The notes below the pieces were generated by a model. It searched no databases. It was not told the DNA's origin and saw only the letters and a program-made list of their open reading frames with translations. 64,000 bases of DNA, taken from contig PAQM01000028.1 of the NCBI GenBank assembly GCA_002709305.1, positions 150,990 to 214,989 of the forward strand, given 5' to 3'. Positions 29,015 through 38,827 of the stretch are shown in pieces. Numbering within the stretch: the stretch's first letter is position 1; each line of letters starts with the position of its first letter. The position numbers and the translations under genes are program-made. This DNA comes from Crocinitomicaceae bacterium (lineage in GTDB: Bacteria > Bacteroidota > Bacteroidia > Flavobacteriales_D > Crocinitomicaceae).

Positions 29015-29983
29015 ATGGCAAGAATATTAACAGGAATTCAGAGCACTGGGACACCTCACCTAGGTAATATTTTAGGTGCAATTTTACCTGCAATTAATAT
29101 GGCTAATAAACCAGAAAATGATTCTTTCCTTTTTATCGCTGACTTACACTCTTTAACCCAAATTAAAAATGGTGAGTTACTAAGTTCTAACACTCTCTCG
29201 ACAGCAGCAACTTGGCTAGCTTTTGGTATAGACCCCGAAAAAACAGTTTTTTATCGACAAAGTGATGTGTCTGAAGTGACTGAATTATCTTGGTATCTTT
29301 CCTGTTTCTTCCCATATTCTCGTCTTGGTCTAGCACATAGTTTCAAAGACAAATCAGATCGTTTAGAAGATATAAATTCAGGACTATTTACATACCCCAT
29401 GTTGATGGCCGCAGATATTCTAATTTATGATGCAGAGATTGTTCCCGTTGGGAAGGATCAACTTCAGCATATAGAAATGACTAGAGATGTAGCTAATCGT
29501 TTTAATAATAAAATGGGGGAAACTTTTGTCATTCCAAAAGAAAACATACAAAAAGAAACAATGTTAATCCCAGGGACAGATGGTAATAAGATGAGTAAGT
29601 CTCGCGAAAATTATATTAACATTTTTCTTCCCGAGAAAAGTCTTAGGAAACAAATAATGGGGATTCAGACTGACTCAAAAACATTAGAGGAGCCTAAGAT
29701 CCCTGAAACATGTAACTGTTTTAATTTATATCGACTTATTGCAAACAAAAATGAAATTAATGAAATGCGTAACCTTTATGTGAAAGGAGGTTTTGGTTAT
29801 GGACATGCCAAACAAGCATTGTATGAATTAATTGTGAGAAAATATAAAAAAGAACGAGAGAGGTATAACTACCTAATGAGTAACCCAGAAGAGATTGAAA
29901 AAACGCTTAAGATGGGTGCTGAAAAAGCAAGAATAGTTGCAAAGAAAGTATTAAAAAGAGTGCGAGACAAGATTGGGTATTAA
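29015..29983 (+). CDS. trpS: Tryptophanyl-tRNA synthetase
   Basis: This 322-residue class I synthetase charges tRNA-Trp. The N-terminus reads TGIQSTGTPHLGNILGA, with the HIGH-equivalent PHLGN. The segments FIADLHSLT and VPVGKDQLQHIEMTRDVA follow, and the KMSKS loop is in GNKMSKSRENY. The length matches the bacterial type. It is divergent from plsC. Confidence 0.97.
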   Translation: MARILTGIQSTGTPHLGNILGAILPAINMANKPENDSFLFIADLHSLTQIKNGELLSSNTLSTAATWLAFGIDPEKTVFYRQSDVSEVTELSWYLSCFFPYSRLGLAHSFKDKSDRLEDINSGLFTYPMLMAADILIYDAEIVPVGKDQLQHIEMTRDVANRFNNKMGETFVIPKENIQKETMLIPGTDGNKMSKSRENYINIFLPEKSLRKQIMGIQTDSKTLEEPKIPETCNCFNLYRLIANKNEINEMRNLYVKGGFGYGHAKQALYELIVRKYKKERERYNYLMSNPEEIEKTLKMGAEKARIVAKKVLKRVRDKIGY

Positions 29984-30037
29984 ATTCTCTTATATAAGCT
30001 AAGCTTCTTTATTTTTACTAAATTTAATCTTGTGTGT

Positions 30038-31756
30038 ATGAAAAACTCCTTCCTTATTTTAATGCTTTCCTTTCTTATCTACACTCCTTCATGTAAAGAG
30101 GAAGGAAAAGATATTATTAACTTAAATGGATTAGGAGGCAAAAAATATGGTGGCACATTAACATTTATGGCCCAAAAAAAAATAACTTCTTTAACGCCAA
30201 TAGAATCTACTAATAACTCCGAACATCGAATTATATCTCAAATTTTTGAAACATTATTTATAATAGACTCTGAAGAGTCAACTGTCGTACCTAGATTAGC
30301 AGAAAGTTTTTCTGTTAGTGATGATGCTATGTCTTACACTATTAAAATCCGTAAAGGTGTTTTTTTTCATAAAGACAAATGTTTTAAAAATCAAACACAC
30401 GAGTTAAAGGCACAAGATGTTAAATTCACATTAGATTTAGCATGCTCTGGTTTAAGAATAAATAATATTAGTCACCTGCTAATCGGATACATTAAAGGCG
30501 CGAAAAAATTTAACACAAAAACTGAGCAGAGTTTTATCTCAAAAGGTGTAGATGGGATTCGTATTATTGATGACTATACATTAAAAATTGAACTCTGTCA
30601 ACCTTTCTCTAATTTTGAGAAAATTCTTACTGCCCAAAGCCTAGGAATCATAACAAAAGAAGCATATAAAAAATATGGAGATGATTTAAATAAACACCCT
30701 ATAGGTACGGGGCCTTTTCAGTTAAGTAATATTGATGAAAAGAATATTGTATTAAAACGTAATAACGAATATTGGAGAAAGGATAACTTTGGAAATCAAC
30801 TCCCTTTTATCTCTAAAGTAAATATAAAATATACTAAAAATAAGCGCTCTGAATTACTTGCATTTACAAATGCTTTAATTGATTTAGTTCTTGATATTCC
30901 GGCTCAAGAAATTGAGCATATTCTAGGGTCACTTTCAGATGCTCAAAAAGGAAAAAACGTAATACATAAAGTACAATCAAAAAAATCTTTAAATATCGCT
31001 TATATTGAATTCAATTGTAATAGTAAAGAGTTTGATGATTTAAATGTTAGAAAAGCAATTAATTTAGCAATAAACAGAGATGAGCTTATTAACACTAAAC
31101 TCGAGGGTGAAGGATGGGTTTTAAAAAATGGATTTGTCCCGTCAATTCAAAACTATCCAAACGAAAAAATTAATGGTCATCAATTTGATATAACACAAGC
31201 AAAAAATTTAATGAAAAAAGAAGGTTATTCTAATGGTGATAAATTCCCAGATTTAGATTTATATGTAAATACAAATAAAGGAAGCCTTTCTTACAAAATA
31301 TGTCGCGCTATTTCTAATCAAATTAAAAAAAATCTAGGTATTAATCTAATTGTTAAACCTTGCGGGGAAGAGGAATTTAATGATGCTGTCAAAACTGGAA
31401 AAGCTAAAATTTGGAAAGCTAAATATACTGGAGATTATCCTGCACCAGAAAACTTCTTACGCTTATTTTACAAAAACAAAGTAGACACTTTAATTAGCAA
31501 TAACGGATTGTTTAATGCCTTTAAAAGTAATGAATATGACTCTTTGTTTATGTCCGCTATCTGTGAACAAGATGAAGAAAAAAGAAATAGCTTGTTACTT
31601 AAATGTGATCAGATGATTGTCGATGAGGCGATTTTAATACCTATTCTTAATGAAGATCATACCGTAATGATAAATAGACGTTTGAGAGACTTCAAGTCTA
31701 ACTCAATGGGCGACATAGATCTTTCTGAAGTATATATTAAAGAATATAGAAGGTAA
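30038..31756 (+). CDS. Peptide-type ABC transporter substrate-binding lipoprotein (SBP_bac_5)
   Basis: This is a 572-residue extracytoplasmic solute-binding protein of the oligopeptide/nickel family. The start is taken as the ATG at 30038, with a GTG two codons earlier as the alternative. The lipoprotein signal ends in YTPSC. Family features are YTIKIRKGVFFHKDK, NKHPIGTGPFQL, NVRKAINLAINRDEL and NLMKKEGY. No permease or ATPase genes are adjacent, so it may work with a transporter elsewhere or act as a stand-alone binding protein. It converges with recO. Confidence 0.88.
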   Translation: MKNSFLILMLSFLIYTPSCKEEGKDIINLNGLGGKKYGGTLTFMAQKKITSLTPIESTNNSEHRIISQIFETLFIIDSEESTVVPRLAESFSVSDDAMSYTIKIRKGVFFHKDKCFKNQTHELKAQDVKFTLDLACSGLRINNISHLLIGYIKGAKKFNTKTEQSFISKGVDGIRIIDDYTLKIELCQPFSNFEKILTAQSLGIITKEAYKKYGDDLNKHPIGTGPFQLSNIDEKNIVLKRNNEYWRKDNFGNQLPFISKVNIKYTKNKRSELLAFTNALIDLVLDIPAQEIEHILGSLSDAQKGKNVIHKVQSKKSLNIAYIEFNCNSKEFDDLNVRKAINLAINRDELINTKLEGEGWVLKNGFVPSIQNYPNEKINGHQFDITQAKNLMKKEGYSNGDKFPDLDLYVNTNKGSLSYKICRAISNQIKKNLGINLIVKPCGEEEFNDAVKTGKAKIWKAKYTGDYPAPENFLRLFYKNKVDTLISNNGLFNAFKSNEYDSLFMSAICEQDEEKRNSLLLKCDQMIVDEAILIPILNEDHTVMINRRLRDFKSNSMGDIDLSEVYIKEYRR

Positions 31757-31763
31757 TTTAATT

Positions 31764-32456
31764 TTACTCATATAATACTTGCCTTATAATATCATGCGAT
31801 TCAAGCTCTTTAAATTTTGATATATGAATCATAAAATATTCTAACATAATATCTAAAGCATCATCTCTAGACTCTTTGGAGAAATCTATAGGAGATTGTT
31901 CGTTTAATAGGCAGAGAATAAGTTGAACCCCTAGGCCTTTTTTAACTCTATCCATTTTATTAATTGATGATTGAAATATTCCCGAATCAAGGTTAAAGAA
32001 TACGACATCTTTTTCTTGTATTAATGGTTTAAAACCTAAGACATCACTAAAACCTATCAAAAAAGAAATTGGAAACAATTTTAAATCATCGGTAGAATCT
32101 AATTCTTTCACATAACTCAAAATAAAATCAAAAATTTTTTCATCAACATCACCTTCATAAACAGACTTCTGTATTGCCTCCGCCATAAAAAAAGCTATTG
32201 CAGATTTTATCGGATTAAACTGAAACGAAAGAGAAGAAAAACTGTCAACCTGTGTTAATTTTTTTAACCCCGAATCTGTTCTACCATAAAAAGATAGCTC
32301 TGAAATAGACATCGGAAACATGTTGTGTGACTTTTTTTTACCTCCACGAAAAAAAAAATTTTGAAGGCCACTTTTTTTGGTATAAAACGTGGTTATTAAA
32401 CTCGTCTCTGAATATGATTTTCTATTCAAAAAAATACCATGATCAATAGACTTCAT
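31764..32456 (-). CDS. recO: DNA repair protein RecO
   Basis: RecO binds DNA and helps RecR load RecA at SSB-coated gaps. The 230-residue protein begins with an OB-fold domain (GIFLNRKSYSETSLITTFYT, then KSGLQNFFFRGG) and ends with a helical domain. Bacteroidota RecO lacks the full zinc-ribbon cysteines seen in some bacteria, and none is apparent here. It starts six bases after porZ and is likely cotranscribed with it. Confidence 0.9.
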   Translation of the reverse strand: MKSIDHGIFLNRKSYSETSLITTFYTKKSGLQNFFFRGGKKKSHNMFPMSISELSFYGRTDSGLKKLTQVDSFSSLSFQFNPIKSAIAFFMAEAIQKSVYEGDVDEKIFDFILSYVKELDSTDDLKLFPISFLIGFSDVLGFKPLIQEKDVVFFNLDSGIFQSSINKMDRVKKGLGVQLILCLLNEQSPIDFSKESRDDALDIMLEYFMIHISKFKELESHDIIRQVLYE

Positions 32457-32462
32457 ACATAT

Positions 32463-34793
32463 TTAATTTACCACTAATACTTTCCCAACTTTTCTTCCTT
32501 TACCTTGATTTGCAGCAGTCCAAATTAGATACACCCCTGTGGAAACAGGTTCCCCATTCAAAGTTTTTCCATCCCAAATAGCTGTACCTCCATTTGAGGT
32601 TGTTTTGTATACTAAATTCCCCGAAATGTCTGTTATCTTAACATCTGAATCATACCTAATTCCTTGAATTGTTATAGGACCAGAAAACTCAGGACGCACT
32701 GGGTTTGGAAAAATAGTAACATCATTGTAATCTGGGTCTTCATAGGTGGCATCTGTTCTATAGGAAACCATACCTAAGTCAGTAATTATATACATTTCCC
32801 CTGTATTATGATCAATCTCTAAATCCAAAATATTATCAGATATCAAAGGGGAATTGTCTTTTGTATATTGTTCTATTATCTCTAAACCATCAGCTGACAA
32901 TAATACTATTCCACTATTGGATGTCGCGAACCACTTTCGATTACCACCATCAACAACAATATCCGTAATGTCAGTATCTCCCAAGACATACTCAACATTT
33001 CCTTCATATTCTAATTTTATCCTTTGCGCATTATACTCACCAAAGCCAGCATCAAAAGATTCTTGAGAATTATACAAAACAGCAAAACCATTATCTGTAC
33101 CAATCCAAATCTCATTGTCAAAATCAACAGCAATAGCATTAACTTGATTCGAAGGTAAGGATCCTGTATTCTCTCCTGTATTTAATAAGACTATCTTATC
33201 ATCACTAGGATTAGAAATAGTCCCATTATCATTATATCCAAATAATCCCACACCCCTTATAGAGAGCCATTTATTACCATTATAATCAACCTCAATGTTA
33301 TCTGAAAACTTTGATTTTGCAGTGGCGCCTAGATCAAACTCATACCATAAACCATCATTCGTGAGAACTTTTAAAGGTGCGTTAGCATACCCATTAAGTA
33401 TCCAAAGATTACCTGTTTGATCATATATAATATCGGAAAGTAATGTCATTCCATTACCCAAGCTTGTTTCTTCTAATAACGAATTTGATGAAGTATAAGT
33501 GTTTGATATTTGACCATCTATGCTTCCAACGGATAAAGGAGTGTATGAATATGTCCCAACAGCAAACTCATTTGAATTAATTGGATTAATTGATGACGTT
33601 ATAAAGTCCCAAATATCGCCATTACTCCATTGCGACATATTATTTTGATCCTTCAATATCCATCTCTCATCCTCAAAAATATAAACTCCAGCACGATTAG
33701 TTGTCGAGCTTAATGAAGATAATGAGCCTCCATTTACAAGTAATTTCCCGTCTTCCCAATCCATGCTGTAAAAGTCACTTTTAGGAGGCCCGAATAATTC
33801 GATCTTAGAACTTCCTCCTGTTGATTCAAACTTTACCAAGCCATGTTCATTATCAGCAATCCAATAATGAGAATCCCCATAAGAAATAGCATTCGCGTTG
33901 ACAGATGAACCAAAAGAATATGGGCCAAAATAAGCTTCCGACAAGAAACTATTATTATAAATGAATGATCCACCATAATAATTTACTAGTAAATTATTTT
34001 GAATTTGAGAGATACTATTTATCTCAGGGCTGAATGATTCTCCAATTTGATGGAGTAATGTTGATGATGTAAGTGTAAATACGGTGTCATCTCCAAAACC
34101 ACTACCCTTAGCTAAAATGAAAATTCGATTATCAACCTCTTCAATCTCAGCATAAGAATCATCCACCGAAAGAAAAGGAACCCTAGAATCAATAGACCAC
34201 TGCGAAGGGTCTGCCAATGCAATATTGTTTATTAATCCTGTATATAATTTATCCTCTGTTAAAGCAAAAATAGTATCGTTTCTAAAAGCAACATCTAGGA
34301 TTGACAGGTTACCATTAGTTGGGTAATATGTGTCTCTTACTTCATTTTTTATTGGATCAATCTTAACAATACTGAAACCTGTCGCAACATAAACATAACT
34401 ATCATGCTCTACTATTTTATTGATTCTCTTTGAACCCTGAACTTGAGCTAATTTAATTGCTGGAATATTAGTGACAGCATTATTCTTAATCTTATCTAAA
34501 TTACCATTTTCATAACCAACAAATAGAGCATCATTAGATGTACTATTCCCAAGACAAGTTACTGTAATGTCAGACAAACCACTTACAGCATTCCAAGCAC
34601 TTAGCTCATTAGAAGAATAACCATATTCTGTTATTCCATTTTGGTATGCTGTAAAAACACGGTCAGATTTTGCAACAACATCAATTGCTTTAGTCGCAGA
34701 CATATGAAGACGCCATTGCCCTGTACCTATTTGGGCCGCGACATTAGTAGCGCAAAAAAAGATAAATATTAATATTCGCATTCTATTATTCAT
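32463..34793 (-). CDS. porZ: PorZ-like T9SS protein (beta-propeller with C-terminal sorting domain)
   Basis: This 776-residue exported protein has a signal peptide ending at VAAQ, followed by GTGQWRLHMSATKAIDV, a start typical of PorZ. The long body has many WD-like propeller blades (for example IWIGTDNGFAVLYN and LWILNGYANAPLKVL), recalling two-component-regulator propellers, and ends in a sorting-domain-like beta-sandwich (FPNPVRPEFSG, then WDGKTLNGEPVSTGVYLIW). PorZ is a surface component of the type IX attachment complex needed to process and anchor T9SS cargo. The gene is followed closely by recO. The PorZ call rests on length, architecture and the recO neighbour. Confidence 0.82.
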   Translation of the reverse strand: MNNRMRILIFIFFCATNVAAQIGTGQWRLHMSATKAIDVVAKSDRVFTAYQNGITEYGYSSNELSAWNAVSGLSDITVTCLGNSTSNDALFVGYENGNLDKIKNNAVTNIPAIKLAQVQGSKRINKIVEHDSYVYVATGFSIVKIDPIKNEVRDTYYPTNGNLSILDVAFRNDTIFALTEDKLYTGLINNIALADPSQWSIDSRVPFLSVDDSYAEIEEVDNRIFILAKGSGFGDDTVFTLTSSTLLHQIGESFSPEINSISQIQNNLLVNYYGGSFIYNNSFLSEAYFGPYSFGSSVNANAISYGDSHYWIADNEHGLVKFESTGGSSKIELFGPPKSDFYSMDWEDGKLLVNGGSLSSLSSTTNRAGVYIFEDERWILKDQNNMSQWSNGDIWDFITSSINPINSNEFAVGTYSYTPLSVGSIDGQISNTYTSSNSLLEETSLGNGMTLLSDIIYDQTGNLWILNGYANAPLKVLTNDGLWYEFDLGATAKSKFSDNIEVDYNGNKWLSIRGVGLFGYNDNGTISNPSDDKIVLLNTGENTGSLPSNQVNAIAVDFDNEIWIGTDNGFAVLYNSQESFDAGFGEYNAQRIKLEYEGNVEYVLGDTDITDIVVDGGNRKWFATSNSGIVLLSADGLEIIEQYTKDNSPLISDNILDLEIDHNTGEMYIITDLGMVSYRTDATYEDPDYNDVTIFPNPVRPEFSGPITIQGIRYDSDVKITDISGNLVYKTTSNGGTAIWDGKTLNGEPVSTGVYLIWTAANQGKGRKVGKVLVVN

Positions 34794-34837
34794 AAACGAA
34801 CAAAGGTGTATATTATTTTCAATTCAAATTGATAAAA

Positions 34838-34845
34838 CAAATGTA
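34838..34845 (-). promoter_or_regulatory. Possible -7 box of the porZ-recO operon
   Basis: On the minus strand this is TACATTTG, an exact Bacteroidota -7 box, about 45 bases before the porZ start. No clear TTTG lies 17-23 bases upstream, so support is partial. Confidence 0.35.
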
Positions 34846-34852
34846 ATATATC

Positions 34853-34883
34853 CTTGTCGATTGAAAAAACGATATTAATTTTG
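34853..34883 (+). promoter_or_regulatory. Promoter of tRNA-Arg
   Basis: CTTG (34853-34856), 19 bases, then TAATTTTG (34876-34883) match the Bacteroidota promoter with one mismatch in the -33 box. The tRNA begins 30 bases after the -7 box. Confidence 0.55.
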
Positions 34884-34912
34884 AAATAATTTTTATACTA
34901 AAAAGATAAAAA

Positions 34913-34986
34913 GGCCCCGTGGCGCAACTGAATAGCGCATCAGATTTCGGCTCTGAGGGTTACAGGTTTGAATCCTGTCGGGGTCA
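34913..34986 (+). tRNA. tRNA-Arg (anticodon UCG)
   Basis: The 74-base sequence folds into a complete cloverleaf. The acceptor arms GGCCCCG and CGGGGTC pair (with one G-U). The D stem is GCGC/GCGC, the anticodon stem TCAGA/TCTGA encloses loop TTTCGGC with anticodon TCG at 34947-34949, and the T stem is ACAGG/CCTGT with loop TTTGAAT. The discriminator base is A at 34986. No CCA is encoded directly after it. It decodes CGN arginine codons. It has its own promoter and terminator. Confidence 0.95.
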
Positions 34987-34990
34987 CTCT

Positions 34991-35037
34991 AGCGGAGAAT
35001 TGGTTAAAATTAACTGGTTCTCCGCTTTTTATTTTTT
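34991..35037 (+). terminator. Intrinsic terminator after tRNA-Arg
   Basis: AGCGGAGAA pairs with TTCTCCGCT. The stem is extended inward by U-G, G-U, G-C and two U-A pairs around an AAAATT loop, and is followed at once by a run of T residues (34 GC-poor bases, T-rich to 35037). It lies five bases after the tRNA. Confidence 0.85.
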
Positions 35038-35171
35038 CCAAATCCACTTATAATAGTTGAGATTAAGCAAAATAATGATTGGCGATTTCAAGGAGATGGG
35101 GATGTAAATAAATCGCACTTATTCAGTTTCATTATTCAGGCCTTAAGGTTGAGCAAAACTGCTTGCACGGC

Positions 35172-35211
35172 GTCAAAATGGCATTTAAAACCCACCAAAC
35201 ATGTCAAAATG
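35172..35211 (+). promoter_or_regulatory. Repeated GTCAAAATG upstream of clpB
   Basis: GTCAAAATG occurs at 35172-35180 and 35203-35211, 31 bases apart (about three helical turns), within the 278-base gap between the tRNA and clpB. The second copy sits inside an imperfect palindrome with outer arms AAACA (35197-35201) and TGTTT (35214-35218). The GTCAAA core recalls the half-site of heat-shock repressor CtsR, but the spacing is not that of a CtsR site. The rest of the gap shows no gene. Confidence 0.3.
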
Positions 35212-35264
35212 TCTGTTTGTGTTCAGGTTTTATATGATGGTTTAAGTTTTGTAGTGTCAAAGGT

Positions 35265-37880
35265 ATGAACGAAAAACGATTTACACACAACGCGTTGACC
35301 ACAATTCAGTTCGCACATGAATTGTGTTTGATGAAGAACCATGCTGAATTAAAAACACTGCATTTACTCGCAGCAATGTGCGAAAAAAATGCATCCGAAA
35401 TTACATTCCTAAGCAAACCTTTCATTGATAACACTGATATTTTGAAGGATAAGGTGACCGTTGCATTAACGGGTTTGAAGTCATCAACTGGTGAATTGCC
35501 GTCTTCATCCTCTATGATGAATGAATACTTTCAAAGAACTTTAATGAGTTTGAGTGAATTTGGAGATACGCACATTACAATTGAAACTTTATTTTACAAC
35601 TTACTTGTTATGTCTAGCGAGGCTCAAAGCATTCTAAAATCTTTTGGATTAACTGCTAGTCAGGTAAAAAATCAAATCAAGAAACTTAGGTCTAATGAAA
35701 AAATGGAAAGTACCAGTTTAGTAAAAACGAATACAGCACTGAATAATTATGCAAAAAACTTAAACGAGCTTGTAGAACAAGGGAAGGTCGATCCTATCAT
35801 CGGAAGAGAAGATGAGATAAGACGAGTATTGAGAATATTGAGCCGTAGAACAAAAAATAATCCCATACTAATTGGTGAGCCAGGTGTGGGTAAAACTGCT
35901 ATAGCCGAGGGCATAGCTCAGCGAATTGTGAAAGGCGACGTTCCTGAAAATCTCCAATCAAAAAAGGTTTTTTCACTCGATATGGGTTCACTTGTTGCAG
36001 GAGCCAAGTTTAAAGGGGAATTTGAGGAGAGGCTTAAAAGCGTGATTAATGAGGTAATTAAGTCTGATGGTGAAGTAATTTTATTTATCGACGAAATTCA
36101 TACATTGGTTGGGGCCGGTAGCGGTGATGGTGCAATGGATGCTGCAAATATTCTCAAACCAGCACTGGCAAGAGGAGAGTTAAGAGCTGTTGGTGCAACA
36201 ACGCTCTCGGAGTACCAAAAATATTTTGAAAAAGACCGTGCCTTGGTAAGACGATTTCAAACTGTTTCAGTTGATGAGCCTACTGAGGAGGATGCAATAT
36301 CGATACTAAGGGGAATAAAAGAGAAATATGAGGGGCACCATAAAGTACTCATAAAAGACGCAGCCATTGTGGGCGCAGTTCAATTGTCACAACGCTACAT
36401 TTCTGAACGGTTTCTTCCTGATAAAGCCATTGACCTCATTGATGAAGCTGCAGCAAGTCTCAAAATGGAAATCAACAGTAAACCTGAAGATTTGGATGAA
36501 GTCGAACGGAAAATTATGCAACTCCAAATTGAGAAAGAAGCACTTAAAAAAGAAAATTCAAAGGAAAAGCTAAAGAAAATAGAGGAAGAATTAAATGCCT
36601 GTTCAGCCATTCAAAGTGAATTAAATTCAAGGTGGAGTTTAGAAAAAAATCTTATTGATGAAGTTCAAGATATAAAAGATGAGATGGAGCACTTGAGAGT
36701 CGAGTCAGATCAATTGGAGAGGAATGGAGCTTATGAGCAAGTTGCTGAGATTCGATACTCCAAATTAGTCAATCTAGAAAACGAGCTAGATAAAGTAAAA
36801 AAGGAACTCCTAAAAGTTCAATCGGATGCTAAAATGATTAAAGAAGAAGTTGATTACCATGAAATCGCTCAGGTCGTTTCGAAATGGACAGGTATTCCTG
36901 TAACTAAAATGTTGGCATCTGAATCAGATAAACTCTTAAAATTAGAGGAGGCTCTCTCAGAAAAAATTATTGGACAGGAAGATGCGGTCGTTGCATTGTC
37001 TGACGCTATCCGACGTTCAAGGTCTGGCCTCAATGATGCCGGAAGGCCTATCGGATCTTATTTATTTATTGGTACAACCGGAGTTGGAAAGACAGAATTA
37101 ACCAAGGTTTTAGCGGAGCACTTGTTCAATGATAGAAGTGCAATGATTCGTCTTGATATGAGCGAATTCCAGGAAAAACATGCAGTTAGTAGACTGATTG
37201 GTTCCCCTCCAGGATATATAGGTTATGATGAGGGTGGCCAGCTCACGGAAGCTGTGAGAAGAAAACCTTATTCAATAATATTGCTTGATGAAATAGAAAA
37301 GGCACATCCTGATGTTTTCAACATTCTTCTACAAGTTTTAGATGATGGTAGGTTAACTGATAGTAAAGGACGAACAGTAAATTTTAAGAATACACTTATC
37401 GTTATGACTTCAAATTTAGGTTCAGAAATTATTCATTCAAATTACTCAGCCTCAACTAAATTAGATCGGGTAGAGACAAAAAATATCGTCTCTAGAGAAT
37501 TAGATAACTTAATTAGGCAGCACATGAAACCTGAATTTTTGAATCGAATAGATGAAACGATTCTTTTCCCGCCTTTATCCGAGAAAAGCATACGTAAAAT
37601 TGTATCGATTCAGCTTGATGCGGTTAAAATCTCCTTAAGCTCAAAACAGATCAACTTAGTTGTTACTGAGGAGGCAGTCAGTACTATCGTAAAAAAAGGA
37701 TATGATCCATTTTTTGGTGCAAGACCAATAAAGCGATTGATTCAGAATGAAATTTTAAATAAGCTCGCCAAGGATCTAATTGAAGGGGTAATCGATAAAT
37801 CTCACAATTTGGTGTTAGATTCTTTCGACAATACATTTGTTTTCAGAAAGCCAATTCATGAACATGAGGAATTAGTTTAA
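35265..37880 (+). CDS. clpB: ClpB-type AAA+ disaggregase
   Basis: This 871-residue hexameric chaperone solubilises aggregated proteins with DnaK. In order it has a divergent N domain (residues 1-145), AAA1 with Walker A GEPGVGKT near 204 and [11 protein letters not shown], a full coiled-coil M domain of about 120 residues (roughly 410-535) that marks ClpB over ClpA/C, and AAA2 with Walker A GTTGVGKT near 603 and [12 protein letters not shown]. The second Walker A has Thr where Pro is usual. Base use appears more G-rich than in most neighbours, and the gene follows a tRNA, which could mean acquisition by transfer or only high expression. The MOSC gene follows by 48 bases. Confidence 0.93.
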   Translation: MNEKRFTHNALTTIQFAHELCLMKNHAELKTLHLLAAMCEKNASEITFLSKPFIDNTDILKDKVTVALTGLKSSTGELPSSSSMMNEYFQRTLMSLSEFGDTHITIETLFYNLLVMSSEAQSILKSFGLTASQVKNQIKKLRSNEKMESTSLVKTNTALNNYAKNLNELVEQGKVDPIIGREDEIRRVLRILSRRTKNNPILIGEPGVGKTAIAEGIAQRIVKGDVPENLQSKKVFSLDMGSLVAGAKFKGEFEERLKSVINEVIKSDGEVILFIDEIHTLVGAGSGDGAMDAANILKPALARGELRAVGATTLSEYQKYFEKDRALVRRFQTVSVDEPTEEDAISILRGIKEKYEGHHKVLIKDAAIVGAVQLSQRYISERFLPDKAIDLIDEAAASLKMEINSKPEDLDEVERKIMQLQIEKEALKKENSKEKLKKIEEELNACSAIQSELNSRWSLEKNLIDEVQDIKDEMEHLRVESDQLERNGAYEQVAEIRYSKLVNLENELDKVKKELLKVQSDAKMIKEEVDYHEIAQVVSKWTGIPVTKMLASESDKLLKLEEALSEKIIGQEDAVVALSDAIRRSRSGLNDAGRPIGSYLFIGTTGVGKTELTKVLAEHLFNDRSAMIRLDMSEFQEKHAVSRLIGSPPGYIGYDEGGQLTEAVRRKPYSIILLDEIEKAHPDVFNILLQVLDDGRLTDSKGRTVNFKNTLIVMTSNLGSEIIHSNYSASTKLDRVETKNIVSRELDNLIRQHMKPEFLNRIDETILFPPLSEKSIRKIVSIQLDAVKISLSSKQINLVVTEEAVSTIVKKGYDPFFGARPIKRLIQNEILNKLAKDLIEGVIDKSHNLVLDSFDNTFVFRKPIHEHEELV

Positions 37881-37928
37881 ACGGGTGTTTTAATAATTTG
37901 ACTTATATTTAGCTCGAATTAAAAGGAA

Positions 37929-38387
37929 ATGCCAAAAGTTTGTTCCATAAACATCAACGAGAAAGGTGGTGTACCAAAGTATTCTGTTAATCAAGCTTAT
38001 ATTGGAAAGTTAAGGGTTGAAGGCGATAAACAGAATGACCTGAAACATCATGGAGGGGAAAATAGAGCAGTTTGCTTGTATTCCATAGATCTTATTAATG
38101 AATTAAAAAAGGAAGGACATCCTATATTCGCAGGATCTACTGGTGAAAATATTACGATTAAAGGACAGAACTGGAATAAATTAAATCAGGGAGTTATACT
38201 GGAGATTGGACAGGCAAAAATAGAGCTTACACATCCTGCTCCACCATGTAAAACAATAGCTAAATCATTTAAAGAAGGAAACTTTGTCCGAATATCTGAA
38301 AAAAAGCACCCAGGATGGGCCAGGTGGTATGCTAAAGTGATAAAAGAAGGGGTAGTCAGCTTAAATGATATGGTATACCTTAGATAA
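37929..38387 (+). CDS. MOSC-domain protein
   Basis: This 152-residue protein matches the MOSC fold, which binds molybdenum-cofactor-linked sulfur and related N-hydroxylated substrates. Features are the N-terminal VCSININEKGGVPK, DLKHHGGENRAVCLY, AGSTGENITIKG and the conserved cysteine in HPAPPCKTIAKSF. It is a short, stand-alone MOSC protein like YiiM. It follows clpB in the same direction and shares its base use. Whether the two share a function is unknown. Confidence 0.88.
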   Translation: MPKVCSININEKGGVPKYSVNQAYIGKLRVEGDKQNDLKHHGGENRAVCLYSIDLINELKKEGHPIFAGSTGENITIKGQNWNKLNQGVILEIGQAKIELTHPAPPCKTIAKSFKEGNFVRISEKKHPGWARWYAKVIKEGVVSLNDMVYLR

Positions 38388-38503
38388 ATCTATACCCATT
38401 GAAAGTTGCATCATATAAAAATTCCTAAAAGCTGAAAAAAGAGAGTTTCAAGTTGAAAAAAGGTATTCCAACTAGAGTTAGTACTTTTTTATTTTATTAT
38501 GAT

Positions 38504-38776
38504 TTAAATGATTTTGACGCGGAAAGCGACCCAACCTTTTGGTTCTTTTTCTTTTTCAAATTGAACTTTCGATCGCTCCAAAGGTTCACCGGTAATATTG
38601 CTTTGATGCACAAATATTTTCTCACCACCCTCATCCATAATAAAACCAAAACCTTTACTTGTATCGAAGAAGCTTATGAAACCTGTCATTATTGTATCAA
38701 TCTCCTCCTTTTCTCTTTTAGGTACACCAAGTTCAATGCCTAAGAGCTTCTTAACAAAGATAGTGTTTTGTAACAT
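38504..38776 (-). CDS. Cold-shock-domain protein
   Basis: This 90-residue nucleic-acid-binding protein consists of a short basic N-terminal extension of about 29 residues and a cold-shock OB-fold domain. RNP1-like KGFGFIMDE and RNP2-like KIFVHQSNI are clear. An internal ATG at residue 30 (MTGFISFFDTSKGFGF) would give a bare CspA-size domain of 61 residues, and either start is possible. It is a single gene, convergent with the MOSC gene across a 116-base gap. Confidence 0.85.
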   Translation of the reverse strand: MLQNTIFVKKLLGIELGVPKREKEEIDTIMTGFISFFDTSKGFGFIMDEGGEKIFVHQSNITGEPLERSKVQFEKEKEPKGWVAFRVKII

Positions 38777-38827
38777 TCATAATATAAAATTATTATCTAT
38801 AAATAATGGCTAATTTTTAATTATTAA

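Noticed and set aside
34913..38503. Genomic island with attachment-site duplication at tRNA-Arg
   Set aside because: By eye I found no second copy of the tRNA 3' end downstream and no integrase; only the composition hint remains.
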